Origin: Qipengyuania pacifica | GTDB lineage: Bacteria; Pseudomonadota; Alphaproteobacteria; Sphingomonadales; Sphingomonadaceae | Direction: 5' to 3' | Assembly: GCF_019857205.1 (NCBI RefSeq) | Contig: NZ_JAHWXO010000004.1 | Span: 62,001 to 126,000 of the forward strand | DNA length: 64,000 nucleotides | Made by a program: the position numbers and the translations under genes | Shown here: positions 54,104 to 62,936 of the stretch, in pieces | Layout of the letters: each line of letters starts with the position of its first letter | Position numbering within the stretch: position 1 is the first letter of the stretch | The notes under the pieces: generated by a model | Told to the model about the DNA's origin: nothing | The model's database searches: none | What the model saw: the letters and a program-made list of their open reading frames with translations, nothing else

Positions 54104-54937
54104 CTACTGCGCCGCCCCTTTTTCCTTCGGTGTATCGGCGTCCTCACCCCATTCGAGCCAACTGCCGTCGTAAAGGGCGACATCGTCTTTTCCTGCCAGA
54201 TGCAGACCATACGCGAGAACGCACGCCGTCATGCCGCTGTTGCAATAAGTGGTGACCGGACCATCCAGATCTACGCCGGATTCCGCGAACAAAGCAGTTA
54301 TATCGTCGGGCGACCGGTAGGTTCCGTCTTCAGCGAAGAGTTTGGCGAAGTGCAGGTTCGCCGCCCCGGGAATATGACCTTCCGAACCGCTGCCTTCTTC
54401 CCCCGCAAAGCGCGCCGCGTCTCGCGCATCGACGATCTGTTCGGCGCGAGAACTATCGTTTGCGAGCATCTGATCCTTGCCGCGAACGGCGCCAGCTATG
54501 GAGGGGGTAGGGAATTCTGTTTGTTCGTAAGTTGCCCGGCCCGCCTCGATGGGCCGTTCTTCCTGTTTCCATCTCGAGAACCCGCCATCCAGAATGGCGA
54601 CATTCCGGAAACCATAGAGGCGAAAGATAAACCACGCGCGGGCTGCACTTTTTATCTGGCTGTCGTCGTAGAGCACGACGCGGCTCGACGGGGTGATCCC
54701 CAACTGCCCCAGGCGTCTGGCAAACTGATCCGCCGTAGGGACTGCCTTGGGAACCTGTGATGCCGTATCGACAAAGCTGGTCAGGTCGAGAAACCGCGCA
54801 TCCGGGATGTGACCTTCCGAAAAATCCGCGGCCGAATTACGCGGGCTGTCGGGTAGATGAGCCGACGCGTCGAGTATCACCAGGTCGGGAGAGCCGGATT
54901 GTTCGGCAAGCCATTGGGTCGAGACGAGACTATGCAT
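54104..54937 (-). CDS. Sulfurtransferase, two rhodanese domains (SseA-like)
   Basis: A 277-residue tandem rhodanese. The first domain (VILDASAHLP to WKQEERP) is inactive; the second has the catalytic loop TYCNSGMTACVLAYGL. The loop CNSGMTA is nearer to 3-mercaptopyruvate sulfurtransferase (CGSGVTA) than to thiosulfate sulfurtransferase (CRKGVTA). It lies upstream of metC. ATG 54937 is chosen at the start of the first domain (MHSLVSTQWLAEQ). Confidence 0.89.
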   Translation of the reverse strand: MHSLVSTQWLAEQSGSPDLVILDASAHLPDSPRNSAADFSEGHIPDARFLDLTSFVDTASQVPKAVPTADQFARRLGQLGITPSSRVVLYDDSQIKSAARAWFIFRLYGFRNVAILDGGFSRWKQEERPIEAGRATYEQTEFPTPSIAGAVRGKDQMLANDSSRAEQIVDARDAARFAGEEGSGSEGHIPGAANLHFAKLFAEDGTYRSPDDITALFAESGVDLDGPVTTYCNSGMTACVLAYGLHLAGKDDVALYDGSWLEWGEDADTPKEKGAAQ

Positions 54938-54974
54938 TGTCGCCCGGTTAGCGTGCGGATGAAGCGAAGTCGAC

Positions 54975-56066
54975 TCAGGCAAGCTCGCGCTGGGCAATCG
55001 GTTCGTAACTGCGCGGGCCTTCATCAAGCCTGAAGGGTTGCACGCGGCCGCCGTCCGGCATGCCCTGCCCGACCACGAACGTCTTGAGCAGTGCCCCTTC
55101 GCCCGGACCGTCTATCCTGACCCGCATCAGCGGAACCAGTAGCGGGTGGCGACCCTGCCTGATCACATGGGCTTGCGCGAGCGGGAGCTGGACTTGCCCT
55201 GTAAGGGTGACGCTTTGCCGCGGAGAGATCCGGGGAACCTCATGGCGTTTTTCGAGCACCGTGCCATTGGTAGCGATCTGCTGTTCCATCGGCGCACCGG
55301 AATGAGCCGAAACCAGGTCTATGCCGACCACGACATCCGCTAGCGAAGCATTGGTACGATTGATCAGCGTCAACCGGTATTTGAGCGTGGCGAAGGCCGC
55401 GCTGCGGATGAGCTTTTCGTTTTCTATCCGTACAGACAACGCATCCGCCAACGGGACCGCGTCGACGGGCCCCGCTGCGGCAACCAGCGGTCGTTCGATT
55501 TCCGGTACGACGGCTTCGCGGCGGCGGTTCCAGATAACAAAACCTGCGCCGAGAAGTGTAAGCAGCGCTACGATGCCGCCTATCGGCAACCAGGGGAGGT
55601 CTTCCCCATTGTCATCACTCGTTGCCGGTTGTGCGGGCGGCAACGGCTGCGGCGACGGTGAGGCTGGCGATAAGATTGTAGCGCTCGGCTCGCTCGCCGG
55701 CTCGGATGGCGACGGGGTCGGCTGTGCTTCGGCTTGCGGATCTACCGTTTCCACCGTGCGGGGCGTCACGGTTGGGAGAGGACTTGCCTGCGGGGCCTGT
55801 CTTGTAGGAACAGGCCGCGGTTCGGAAAGCTGGACCGGCACCGACGGCGCAGGCGCCGAGGACGGCGTTGGTGTCGGTGTCGGGGTATTAACGGCACGCG
55901 GACGGATCTCCACGCCCCTCTGCGTATCCGCAGGCCCCTGTGCTTGCGGGGTGGCGCTTGGGCTTGGCGCAGGTTCCAACGAAAAATCGTTTACTGACTG
56001 GGCGTGCGCCATGGCCGGTAAAGACGCGACAAACGCCAGGATGGAAATGCGGGTACGAAGATTCAT
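54975..56066 (-). CDS. Pro/Thr/Ser-rich membrane protein of unknown function
   Basis: A 363-residue protein: signal peptide (ALPAMAHAQ-like end near residue 22), a long low-complexity region of Pro, Thr, Ser and Ala (about 25-155), one membrane helix (about 160-180, WLPIGGIVALLTLLGAGFVIW), then a cytoplasmic beta domain (KLIRSAAFATLKYRLTLINR, SVTLTGQVQLPLAQ). It may link the envelope to a cytoplasmic factor. No family recognised. It stands alone, 37 bp from the sulfurtransferase gene. Confidence 0.72.
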   Translation of the reverse strand: MNLRTRISILAFVASLPAMAHAQSVNDFSLEPAPSPSATPQAQGPADTQRGVEIRPRAVNTPTPTPTPSSAPAPSVPVQLSEPRPVPTRQAPQASPLPTVTPRTVETVDPQAEAQPTPSPSEPASEPSATILSPASPSPQPLPPAQPATSDDNGEDLPWLPIGGIVALLTLLGAGFVIWNRRREAVVPEIERPLVAAAGPVDAVPLADALSVRIENEKLIRSAAFATLKYRLTLINRTNASLADVVVGIDLVSAHSGAPMEQQIATNGTVLEKRHEVPRISPRQSVTLTGQVQLPLAQAHVIRQGRHPLLVPLMRVRIDGPGEGALLKTFVVGQGMPDGGRVQPFRLDEGPRSYEPIAQRELA

Positions 56067-56183
56067 GCGGTTCGTTTCGCGGATTAAACCCGCCACTGTG
56101 CGGAGGCGCGCTGAATAGGTACTTAAGCGCACAGTTCCAAGCCCCGGCTTGCGCATTTTCGCGCATCACGGCAGGAGCGCGGC

Positions 56184-56642
56184 ATGAGCGACACACCTTC
56201 TCCCAAATTCCTCGGCGTAAGTACTGGCTTGCCCACCTCTCCGGACGAGGCGGAACTCGATTATGTGGCGAACCCGCGCGCAGGCCAGCTTTATCTCGTG
56301 CGGTTCGCGGCGCCCGAGTTCACATCACTTTGCCCGGTGACGGGACAGCCCGATTTCGCACATATCGTTATCGATTACGCACCCGGCGAAACAATCGTGG
56401 AATCGAAAAGCCTCAAGCTGTTCCTTGGGAGTTTTCGCAACCATTGCGGTTTTCACGAAGATGTGACGGTCGGCATCGGCCAGCGCCTGTTCGACGAAAT
56501 GAAGCCGCAATGGCTGCGCATCGGCGGTTATTGGTATCCGCGCGGTGGCATTCCGATCGACGTGTTCTGGCAAAGCGGCGCTCCGCCGGAGGCTCTTTGG
56601 CTACCGGATCAGGGCGTTCCGTCGTACCGGGGTCGGGGCTAA
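56184..56642 (+). CDS. queF: NADPH-dependent 7-cyano-7-deazaguanine reductase (preQ1 synthase)
   Basis: A 152-residue type I QueF. The catalytic Cys50 and Asp57 lie in [14 protein letters not shown]; the QueF motif region [21 protein letters not shown] is intact. It reduces preQ0 to preQ1 for queuosine in tRNA. It lies 16 bp from the following oxidoreductase gene; that link may be only positional. Confidence 0.95.
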   Translation: MSDTPSPKFLGVSTGLPTSPDEAELDYVANPRAGQLYLVRFAAPEFTSLCPVTGQPDFAHIVIDYAPGETIVESKSLKLFLGSFRNHCGFHEDVTVGIGQRLFDEMKPQWLRIGGYWYPRGGIPIDVFWQSGAPPEALWLPDQGVPSYRGRG

Positions 56643-56657
56643 TCCGGACAAGCGCAC

Positions 56658-58265
56658 ATGGCCAGTAGATATGACGCCGTCATCATCGGAGCAGGCCATA
56701 ACGGGCTGGTATGCGCATTCTATCTCGCCCGCGCGGGGCTGAAAGTCCGCATCGTCGAACGGCGCGATGTCGTGGGCGGTGCGGCCGTTACGGAGGAATT
56801 CCTCCCGGGTTTCCGAAATTCCATAGCAAGTTACACCGTCAGCCTGCTGCAGCCCAAAGTCATTCGCGACATGCGACTGGAAGAGCACGGTTACACCGTC
56901 ATCGAGCGTCCAATCTCCAATTTCCTTCCGCAGGAAGACGGGGGCTATCTGAAACTGGGCGGCGGGCTGGAACGAACACAGGCCGAATTCCGCAAGTTCT
57001 CCAAGCATGATGCCGATACACTCCCGGCCTATTACGATGCGCTGGAAGGGGTGGCTTCGGTTCTCCGCGACCTGGCGCTCAAGAGCCCGCCGAATGTCGG
57101 CGAAGGCCTGCGCACACTGATTTCCGGGGCGTCGCAAGGGTGGGGCATGGCGCGTCTCGACCTCCCGGCCAAGCGCGACATCCTCGATCTGTTCACGAAA
57201 TCCGCGTCGAGCTTTCTCGGCCAGTGGTTCGAGAGCGAAGCGGTCAAGGCCGCGTTCGGCTTTGACGCCGTAGTTGGCAACTACGCCTCCCCCGACACGC
57301 CGGGCAGCGCGTATGTCCTCCTTCATCACGTGTTTGGCGAGGTAAATGGCAACAAGGGTGCCTGGGGCCATGTGATCGGGGGTATGGGCACGATCACGCA
57401 GATCATGGCCAAGGTGTGCCGGCAGGCGGGTGTCGACATCAGCCTGGAGGCGCCGGTGACCCAAGTTCTGGTGGATGGCGATGAGGTCGCAGGGGTACGG
57501 CTCGAAAGCGGCGAGGAAATCGCGGCGGCGCGGGTCATCGCCAATGTCGGCCCCAAACTCCTCTATGGTAAAATGCTGGACGAGAGCCACCAGCCCGAGG
57601 ATTTCCGCCGCCGCATGCGCGGGTTCAAGGCGGGCGGCGGCACCTTCCGCATGAATGTGGCGCTGAGTGAGTTACCGACGTTTACCGCGCTCCCTCATCC
57701 GGGTGAGCACCACCGGTCGGGTATCATTCTCGCCCCGACACTGAATTACATGGACAGGGCGTTCCTCGATGCCAAGACCGAGGGCTGGTCCAAGAAACCG
57801 ATCGTCGAAATGCTCATCCCCAGCACGGTCGACGATAGTCTGGCTCCGGCAGGCCAGCATGTGGCGAGCCTGTTTTGCCAGCAATTCGCGCCCGAACTCC
57901 TCGATGGCCGCGATTGGGACGATGAAGAGGATGCTGCAGCCGATACCATAATCGATACGGTCGAGGCGGTCGCACCAGGCTTCCGCGCCTCCATCCTGGG
58001 GCGACAGGTTCTCAGTCCCAAAGGACTCTACAGGAAGTTCGGGCTGGTCGGAGGCGATATCATGCACGGCCATATGAGTTTGGACCAGTTGTGGTCCGCG
58101 CGGCCGGTGTTGGGTCACGGCGCCTACAGGGGGCCGGTAAAGGGGCTCTACATGTGTGGTGCGGGGACCCATCCCGGCGGCGGGGTGACAGGCGCTCCCG
58201 GCCATAATTGCGCACGCGAAGTCATCTTCGACCGCGGCAATTGGCGCAGATTCAACGGCGTTTAG
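56658..58265 (+). CDS. Phytoene dehydrogenase-like FAD oxidoreductase (PYROXD2-like)
   Basis: A 535-residue FAD protein: Rossmann motif AVIIGAGHNGLVCAFYLARA, then VVERRDVVGGAAVTEEFLPG, and the end CGAGTHPGGGVTGAPGHNCARE as in CrtI-type enzymes. It is closest in pattern to PYROXD2/retinol saturase-like proteins rather than a carotenoid desaturase, as no other carotenoid genes are near. Substrate unknown. Confidence 0.87.
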   Translation: MASRYDAVIIGAGHNGLVCAFYLARAGLKVRIVERRDVVGGAAVTEEFLPGFRNSIASYTVSLLQPKVIRDMRLEEHGYTVIERPISNFLPQEDGGYLKLGGGLERTQAEFRKFSKHDADTLPAYYDALEGVASVLRDLALKSPPNVGEGLRTLISGASQGWGMARLDLPAKRDILDLFTKSASSFLGQWFESEAVKAAFGFDAVVGNYASPDTPGSAYVLLHHVFGEVNGNKGAWGHVIGGMGTITQIMAKVCRQAGVDISLEAPVTQVLVDGDEVAGVRLESGEEIAAARVIANVGPKLLYGKMLDESHQPEDFRRRMRGFKAGGGTFRMNVALSELPTFTALPHPGEHHRSGIILAPTLNYMDRAFLDAKTEGWSKKPIVEMLIPSTVDDSLAPAGQHVASLFCQQFAPELLDGRDWDDEEDAAADTIIDTVEAVAPGFRASILGRQVLSPKGLYRKFGLVGGDIMHGHMSLDQLWSARPVLGHGAYRGPVKGLYMCGAGTHPGGGVTGAPGHNCAREVIFDRGNWRRFNGV

Positions 58266-58349
58266 TTCGTCACCGAAGGACGACAATGGCTATTTCGCCT
58301 GCTTCAAGTGCTTCAAGATCAATACATTTCGTATCTTAAGATCGACTGG

Positions 58350-58375
58350 GGAACGTATGCGTGCGCGCAGGCGTT
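58350..58375 (+). promoter_or_regulatory. EcfG (general stress sigma factor) promoter
   Basis: GGAAC (58350-58354) and CGTT (58372-58375) are 17 bp apart, matching the alphaproteobacterial EcfG consensus GGAAC-N16/17-CGTT exactly. It lies 54 bp upstream of the response regulator start at 58430 and supports that start over an ATG at 58382, which would be at the transcription start. Confidence 0.75.
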
Positions 58376-58429
58376 CGAGATATGTCGTTCCACAAGGCGG
58401 AGGGGCTATCCGAGAAGGATATCGTCCCC

Positions 58430-58804
58430 ATGCAGAACCCCGACACCGTGATCCTCGTGGTCGAGGACGAAATCCTCATACGTATGGATGCGGTCGATCA
58501 GCTTGGCGCTCTTGGTTACAGGCTGATCGAGGCGGCGAACGGCCAGGAGGCACTCGATGCGCTGTCAGACGGCAGTGCGATCAATATCCTTTTCACCGAT
58601 GTGCATATGCCGGGCGATCTCGATGGGGTTATGCTGGCGCGAGAGGTTTCGCGACGTCGACCGGAAATCGGCATTATTGTGACATCTGGCAGAGCCTCGC
58701 TCAGCGCGGATTCTCTACCGGAAGGTTCGCGATTCTATCCAAAGCCCTACGCGTCGACCACGGTCCACACAGCGATACAGGAAATGCTGGCGTCGCCGGG
58801 CTGA
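58430..58804 (+). CDS. Single-domain response regulator (stress-linked)
   Basis: A 124-residue receiver: acidic residues in ILVVEDEILIRM, phosphoacceptor Asp in NILFTDVHMPGDLDG, Ser in IIVTSGRA and Lys in RFYPKPYAS. There is no output domain. The family often pairs with HWE kinases. The start is ATG 58430, with AAGGAT upstream and an EcfG promoter at a suitable distance. It converges on an HWE kinase gene 21 bp away, a likely partner. Confidence 0.88.
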   Translation: MQNPDTVILVVEDEILIRMDAVDQLGALGYRLIEAANGQEALDALSDGSAINILFTDVHMPGDLDGVMLAREVSRRRPEIGIIVTSGRASLSADSLPEGSRFYPKPYASTTVHTAIQEMLASPG

Positions 58805-58825
58805 ATTCAAACTGGTGACAACAAT

Positions 58826-60016
58826 CTAGGGCGGCAAAACAATCGTCACGCGAAGCCCATCGTTGCGCCAGTCATGATAAATGGTCGCACCAAGCTGGCG
58901 GATGGTGGAAGCCACCAGCCGGCTGCCGAAGTTCTGGCTTTCGGGTTCGACCGTCGCAGGACCTCCACTTTCAGACCATTCGATCTTCAAACCCTCAGGA
59001 CCCGTATTCCACTCGATGGAAACGACGCCCGAAGTGTCCTTCAATCCACCATATTTCGTCGCATTGGTGGCAAGTTCGTGAAAGACCATCGCCAGACCCG
59101 ACAAAGACTGCGCATCGACCGTTTGATCATCCCCCGCCAAGCGTATGCGCTCATCCACATCGCCATATCCCAGAGGGCTCAATATCGTCGCGAGCAGCGT
59201 GCGGATGGATGTCATTTCATCGGAGCGACCCGCCGCATTTCGCACGATTATCAAATCCTGGGCAGACGCAATGGCACGCAGTTTGCCATTGACCTTGTCT
59301 GCCAGATCGCGGGCACTGAGCGCTGCCGGCACGTTGAGATTGATGAGACTTTGGGCAAGCGAGAAGGCGTTCTTCACGCGGTGCTGCAGCTCTTCGAGAA
59401 CAAGCCCCTTTGCCTCTTCGGCGCGATGCCGCATGCGTTCGAGGCGGATCCGCTCGACAGCGATCGATGTTGTGAGCGCAATTGCCTCGATAATCTCGCG
59501 GTCGAGATCCGACGGTTGGCGCGGCTCGCGATAGTAATTGGCAAAGGTGCCGAGCACGCTTCCGTCACCCGCTTTGATCGGCACTGACCAGCAGGCTGCC
59601 AGACCGTGAGACAGGGCTAGTTCGCGAAAATCGGCCCAGAGCGGATCGGTCGCTATGTCTTCGACAAAAACAGGGCGTCCCCGCGCCGCCGCAGTCCCGC
59701 ACGACCCCTCGCCCTCACCGATTTCCATGCCTTCGATGGCGGCGTTGTATTCATCGGGAAGGCTCGGCGCACCGCCCAGCTCGAGATGTTTTCCATCTTC
59801 GGAAAGCAGCAGGATCGACGCCAGCATTCCATCGCCGGTCTGTTCTTCAGCCAGACTGACAATGTCGGACAGTATGGCTTCGCGATCGCCCCCCAATGCG
59901 ACGCGGCCGAGAATCTGCTGCTGGCGGCGCCATACTTCTGCCAGATACCTGTCCGACAATGGATTGGTCGCGGAGGGAGCATCGGCGGTTTGCGAATTTT
60001 CGATGGCCCACTCCAT
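58826..60016 (-). CDS. HWE-family sensor histidine kinase with GAF domain
   Basis: A 396-residue cytosolic kinase. A GAF domain (about residues 35-190, with ILLLSEDGKHLELGGAPSLP and AACWSVPIKAGDGSVLGTFA) precedes the HWE kinase core: phosphoacceptor His in LEELQHRVKNAFSLAQSLI, N-box VFHELATNATKYGGL and the WxE motif KIEWSESGG. No membrane segment. Alphaproteobacterial kinases of this type often feed the PhyR/EcfG stress response; the ligand of the GAF domain is unknown. Confidence 0.91.
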   Translation of the reverse strand: MEWAIENSQTADAPSATNPLSDRYLAEVWRRQQQILGRVALGGDREAILSDIVSLAEEQTGDGMLASILLLSEDGKHLELGGAPSLPDEYNAAIEGMEIGEGEGSCGTAAARGRPVFVEDIATDPLWADFRELALSHGLAACWSVPIKAGDGSVLGTFANYYREPRQPSDLDREIIEAIALTTSIAVERIRLERMRHRAEEAKGLVLEELQHRVKNAFSLAQSLINLNVPAALSARDLADKVNGKLRAIASAQDLIIVRNAAGRSDEMTSIRTLLATILSPLGYGDVDERIRLAGDDQTVDAQSLSGLAMVFHELATNATKYGGLKDTSGVVSIEWNTGPEGLKIEWSESGGPATVEPESQNFGSRLVASTIRQLGATIYHDWRNDGLRVTIVLPP

Positions 60017-60229
60017 TCCAAAGTCGACAAAGTAGCAAGTCCGGGAAATTTAACAAGGTATTAGCAGGCCCTCGCCCCGATCACGGTTCCCTGTCCGCCG
60101 CTTGGATAGGGGGGGCTGGCATTGCCTCAACCCAAGTCCGGGAAAAACCTCTTTCGAGACGCATCAAGAAACTGAAGCATCGATCCAGGCCAACGACTTG
60201 GCATGGGTTGGGACCGCGCCACGCAAGGG
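60017..60229. other. Intergenic stretch between the HWE kinase and the 70-residue gene
   Basis: No gene, repeat or clear terminator was found; short frames here have no protein-like composition. Confidence 0.4.
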
Positions 60230-60442
60230 TTACGGGGTTTCCGTTATCGGAACCGGATTGGCAAAGTGCGCCTTGCTCCAGGCACAGGCTGCCGCAGCGC
60301 CCAATCCGTGCTGAAAGTCGCTGATGCGACCGGCAATGTGGGACGCCGTTGCCAATTTGGCGAGGCGATCATCATCGTTCGCGGCGCATCCAGCACCCAT
60401 GAGTGCCCGCTGATGCTCGGCGTATTGATGGTTCAGGTCCAT
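60230..60442 (-). CDS. Small hypothetical protein (70 residues)
   Basis: A 70-residue protein beginning MDLNHQYAEHQRALMGAGCA, followed by charged and Ala-rich helices (DDDRLAKLATASHIAGRISD). Strong ribosome site AGGAG lies 8 nt before ATG 60442, which decides the start over an upstream frame. Two Cys (positions 19 and 53 or so). No family recognised. It lies 57 bp after the 50-residue gene on the same strand. Confidence 0.72.
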   Translation of the reverse strand: MDLNHQYAEHQRALMGAGCAANDDDRLAKLATASHIAGRISDFQHGLGAAAACAWSKAHFANPVPITETP

Positions 60443-60499
60443 GTCAGTTCTCCTGCTGTGGCGGGAATGCTGGTGCACGGCCGCGAATAAGATGGGCGC

Positions 60500-60652
60500 T
60501 CAGTCAATCATCGTCGCGACGAGACGTCGCAGTTCGGTGGTCGCAATCGAAGCTGGAATGTCTCGCTCACGGCTCACGCTCGGAGCATTGGTCGCGCCAT
60601 AGCGCAGCGAAAGCTTGGGGCGCGACGCATCGCGCACGTTCATTGTGTTCAT
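60500..60652 (-). CDS. Small hypothetical protein (50 residues)
   Basis: ATG 60652 to TGA 60500 encodes MNTMNVRDASRPKLSLRYGA, then TNAPSVSRERDIPASIATTE and LRRLVATMID. The helical, charged C-terminus and codon use look real. No clear ribosome site; a second ATG lies 9 bp inside. It lies between infA (44 bp upstream) and the 70-residue gene, all on one strand, so the three may form an operon. Confidence 0.6.
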   Translation of the reverse strand: MNTMNVRDASRPKLSLRYGATNAPSVSRERDIPASIATTELRRLVATMID

Positions 60653-60696
60653 TAATTGTGTGCTGGCAGGTTGATCCCGCCACTTTCTTAAAAGTC

Positions 60697-60963
60697 TCAG
60701 CGCCTGTAGCCGCGCTTGCGCGCACCGGCGGGCGCTTGCCCTGGTGTTCGTTCGCGGAAGACGATCCGGCCCTTGCTGAGATCGTAGGGTGTCATTTCGA
60801 CATGTACGCGGTCTCCAACGACCGATCGGATGCGGTAGCGACGCATTTTTCCCGCCGTGTAGCAGATAATGCGATGCTCATTATCGAGAGTGACGCCGAA
60901 ACGTCCATCGGGCAGGACCTCGTCGATCGCACCCTCCATCGTAATGAGCTCTTCCTTCGCCAA
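60697..60963 (-). CDS. infA: Translation initiation factor IF-1 (variant form)
   Basis: An 88-residue IF-1: [20 protein letters not shown] at the start, then [20 protein letters not shown] and [20 protein letters not shown]. The S1/OB fold is complete. The start is TTG 60963 with AAGGA 5 nt upstream. A basic tail of about 15 residues ([16 protein letters not shown]) extends beyond the usual 72-residue length. Sphingomonads also carry a standard IF-1, so this is likely a second form. Confidence 0.9.
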   Translation of the reverse strand: MAKEELITMEGAIDEVLPDGRFGVTLDNEHRIICYTAGKMRRYRIRSVVGDRVHVEMTPYDLSKGRIVFRERTPGQAPAGARKRGYRR

Positions 60964-61320
60964 ACAACCATCCTTACGTACAAAAATAATCCGCGCAGAC
61001 GCATTCCGCAGCGGAGCCAACTTGGATGAAATGGAACTGGTGCCAACCCCGTGCTTTAGCGCGGTCGGTGGCAATCAACATCCGTCGCAAACGACGTCAG
61101 GCAATTTTCATATAACAGCGTGCAAAAAAATTACAATAGCCCGGCATTGGAATTATGAAAAATGCTCACCCAGATACAGGCGGCGTCTTGCTGTAAGTTT
61201 CCCGACCATTGAACTGAGAAACGGCCTCAGTACCCCACAACAGCTGTGCGAAAGAGCCAAAGCTGATAACGCCCCACAGCTGCGCTGTTCGCGAGCGACA
61301 CAAACAAATGCGTGAAATTA
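60964..61320. other. Long leader of infA and tRNA-Ser trailer region
   Basis: No gene was found in these 357 bp. On the minus strand TTGTAA and TATATG, 16 bp apart, form a fair sigma-70 promoter (61109-61136), giving infA a leader of about 140 nt; an A-run lies within it. The rest is trailer of tRNA-Ser. Confidence 0.4.
61109..61136 (-). promoter_or_regulatory. Possible sigma-70 promoter of infA
   Basis: On the minus strand TTGTAA and TATATG are separated by 16 bp including seven Ts. Found by eye; no other evidence. Confidence 0.35.
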
Positions 61321-61410
<90 letters not shown>

Positions 61411-61571
61411 GCATGTATCGGGTGCGCTTTCGGGCACGAGGCCCCGGTCGAAGCGAGGGCGCCGATTAGCCGAGCGCCCCACCCTTGCCAAGCCCTTTTC
61501 ACGAGAATTCGGGGGATCGTCCGCCATTCCCCATTGTAAGGGCCGCGAATTATCCCATATCTGCTAGTCAC

Positions 61572-61952
61572 ATGGATCGCACTCAATACTTTTCCGCCCA
61601 AGCTGGACGCACGATCGACGTTCCGCGTCGTGTAAAAAGCCGCTTCGCCATTGGCGATGTGGTTAAACACCGCGTGTTCGATTTTCGCGGCGTGATCTTC
61701 GATATCGATCCGGTGTTTGCCAATAGCGACGAATGGTACGAAGCCATTCCCGAAGACATTCGCCCCGATCGCAACCAGCCCTTCTACCATCTCCTCGCAG
61801 AAAGCGATGACAGCGATTACGTCGCCTATGTCAGTCAGCAGAACCTGGTGACGGATTCGATCTCTGGGCCGGTTTCGCACCCTGATGTGCACCAGTATTT
61901 CGAACAGTTCGAAAACGGTCGCTATCGCATGCGCCGCAGCATGACGCACTGA
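61572..61952 (+). CDS. hspQ: Heat shock protein HspQ
   Basis: A 126-residue HspQ/YccV-type protein: KSRFAIGDVVKHRVFDFRGV, then DEWYEAIPEDIRPDRNQPFY and HLLAESDDSDYVAYVSQQNL. It modulates Lon and destabilises mutant DnaA in enterobacteria. The start is ATG 61572. The gap of 161 bp to tRNA-Ser may hold a heat shock promoter, but I found no clear one. Confidence 0.93.
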   Translation: MDRTQYFSAQAGRTIDVPRRVKSRFAIGDVVKHRVFDFRGVIFDIDPVFANSDEWYEAIPEDIRPDRNQPFYHLLAESDDSDYVAYVSQQNLVTDSISGPVSHPDVHQYFEQFENGRYRMRRSMTH

Positions 61953-61965
61953 TCGATCGTTACGA

Positions 61966-62865
61966 TCAGTTCTTGATCTTCCAGCCTGATACAAGAAGCC
62001 GGTAAGTCACGAAGGCCAGCACCGCATTCAGCGCCAGAAGGCCGAGCCCAGCCAGCATTACAGCCGTTCCATCGCCGATATCGCTTTGACCGAGAAAGCC
62101 GTAACGGAAGCCTGAAATCACGTAAAAGAACGGATTTGCCCGGCTGACGGACTGAAACGCGGGCGCAAGCCGGTCGATGATGTAGAACGTGCCCGAAAGC
62201 ATGGCGAGCGGAGCGATTACGAAATTCGTGACGGCCGCGTTGTGATCGAATTTTTCGGCCCATATGGAAGCGACCAGCCCCAGCAGCGAAAGCATTAACG
62301 CCCCCATCAGGCCGAACCATACCACCGCCCACGGGTGAGCCATGGCAAGGTTGACGCCGGGATAAAGCAGCATTGCGCCAGCCACTACGAAGCCCACGGC
62401 AACCGCGCGCGTCATTGCAGCGCCGACAATCCCCGCCATCAGTTCGCCTTCGGACAAGGGCGGCATCAGCAGGTCGATGATGGTTCCCTGGATCTTGCCC
62501 GACAGCAACGAGAAGCTCGAATTGGCAAAGCCATTTTGCATCATTGCCATGGCAATCAGTCCCGGCGCGACGAAGGTCGGGAAATTCACTCCCAGCACTT
62601 CGCGCCCCCCACGGCCGAGCGCTACCGAAAATATCACGAGAAAAAGCAGCGTTGTGATCGCTGGAGCCCAGATTGTCTGCGTCTGGACCTTGAGAAACCG
62701 GCGTATCTCCTTAATATAGAGACTCCACAGGCCAATCCCGTTGATCCCCCGGATCACCGGGCGTCCCCGCGGCGGAAAACGGCCCTCCCCTCCGGCATGG
62801 TCCTCTACGAAAGAGGCGTCCGGGTGCTCGTTTTCGGGCGATGCGGGCTGGGCTTGATCCACCAT
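61966..62865 (-). CDS. ABC-2 type transporter permease
   Basis: A 299-residue permease with a cytoplasmic N-terminus (about 55 residues) and six helices; SVALGRGGREVLGVNFPTFV and FVAPGLIAMAMMQNGFANSS match ABC-2 proteins such as YadH/NodJ. No ATPase gene is adjacent in the window, so the partner lies elsewhere. It converges with hspQ (13 bp apart). ATG 62865 starts MVDQAQPASPENEH. Confidence 0.87.
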   Translation of the reverse strand: MVDQAQPASPENEHPDASFVEDHAGGEGRFPPRGRPVIRGINGIGLWSLYIKEIRRFLKVQTQTIWAPAITTLLFLVIFSVALGRGGREVLGVNFPTFVAPGLIAMAMMQNGFANSSFSLLSGKIQGTIIDLLMPPLSEGELMAGIVGAAMTRAVAVGFVVAGAMLLYPGVNLAMAHPWAVVWFGLMGALMLSLLGLVASIWAEKFDHNAAVTNFVIAPLAMLSGTFYIIDRLAPAFQSVSRANPFFYVISGFRYGFLGQSDIGDGTAVMLAGLGLLALNAVLAFVTYRLLVSGWKIKN

Positions 62866-62936
62866 GAGGCCGCGACTAGGCCCAAGCGTCCCAGCTTGCA
62901 AGCTGAGGCGTCAAGACACGAGATACAGGACTGCAG

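Noticed and set aside
60050-60110. GGAAC upstream of the HWE kinase as an EcfG promoter
   Set aside because: On the minus strand the element at the right distance reads CCTG, not CGTT.
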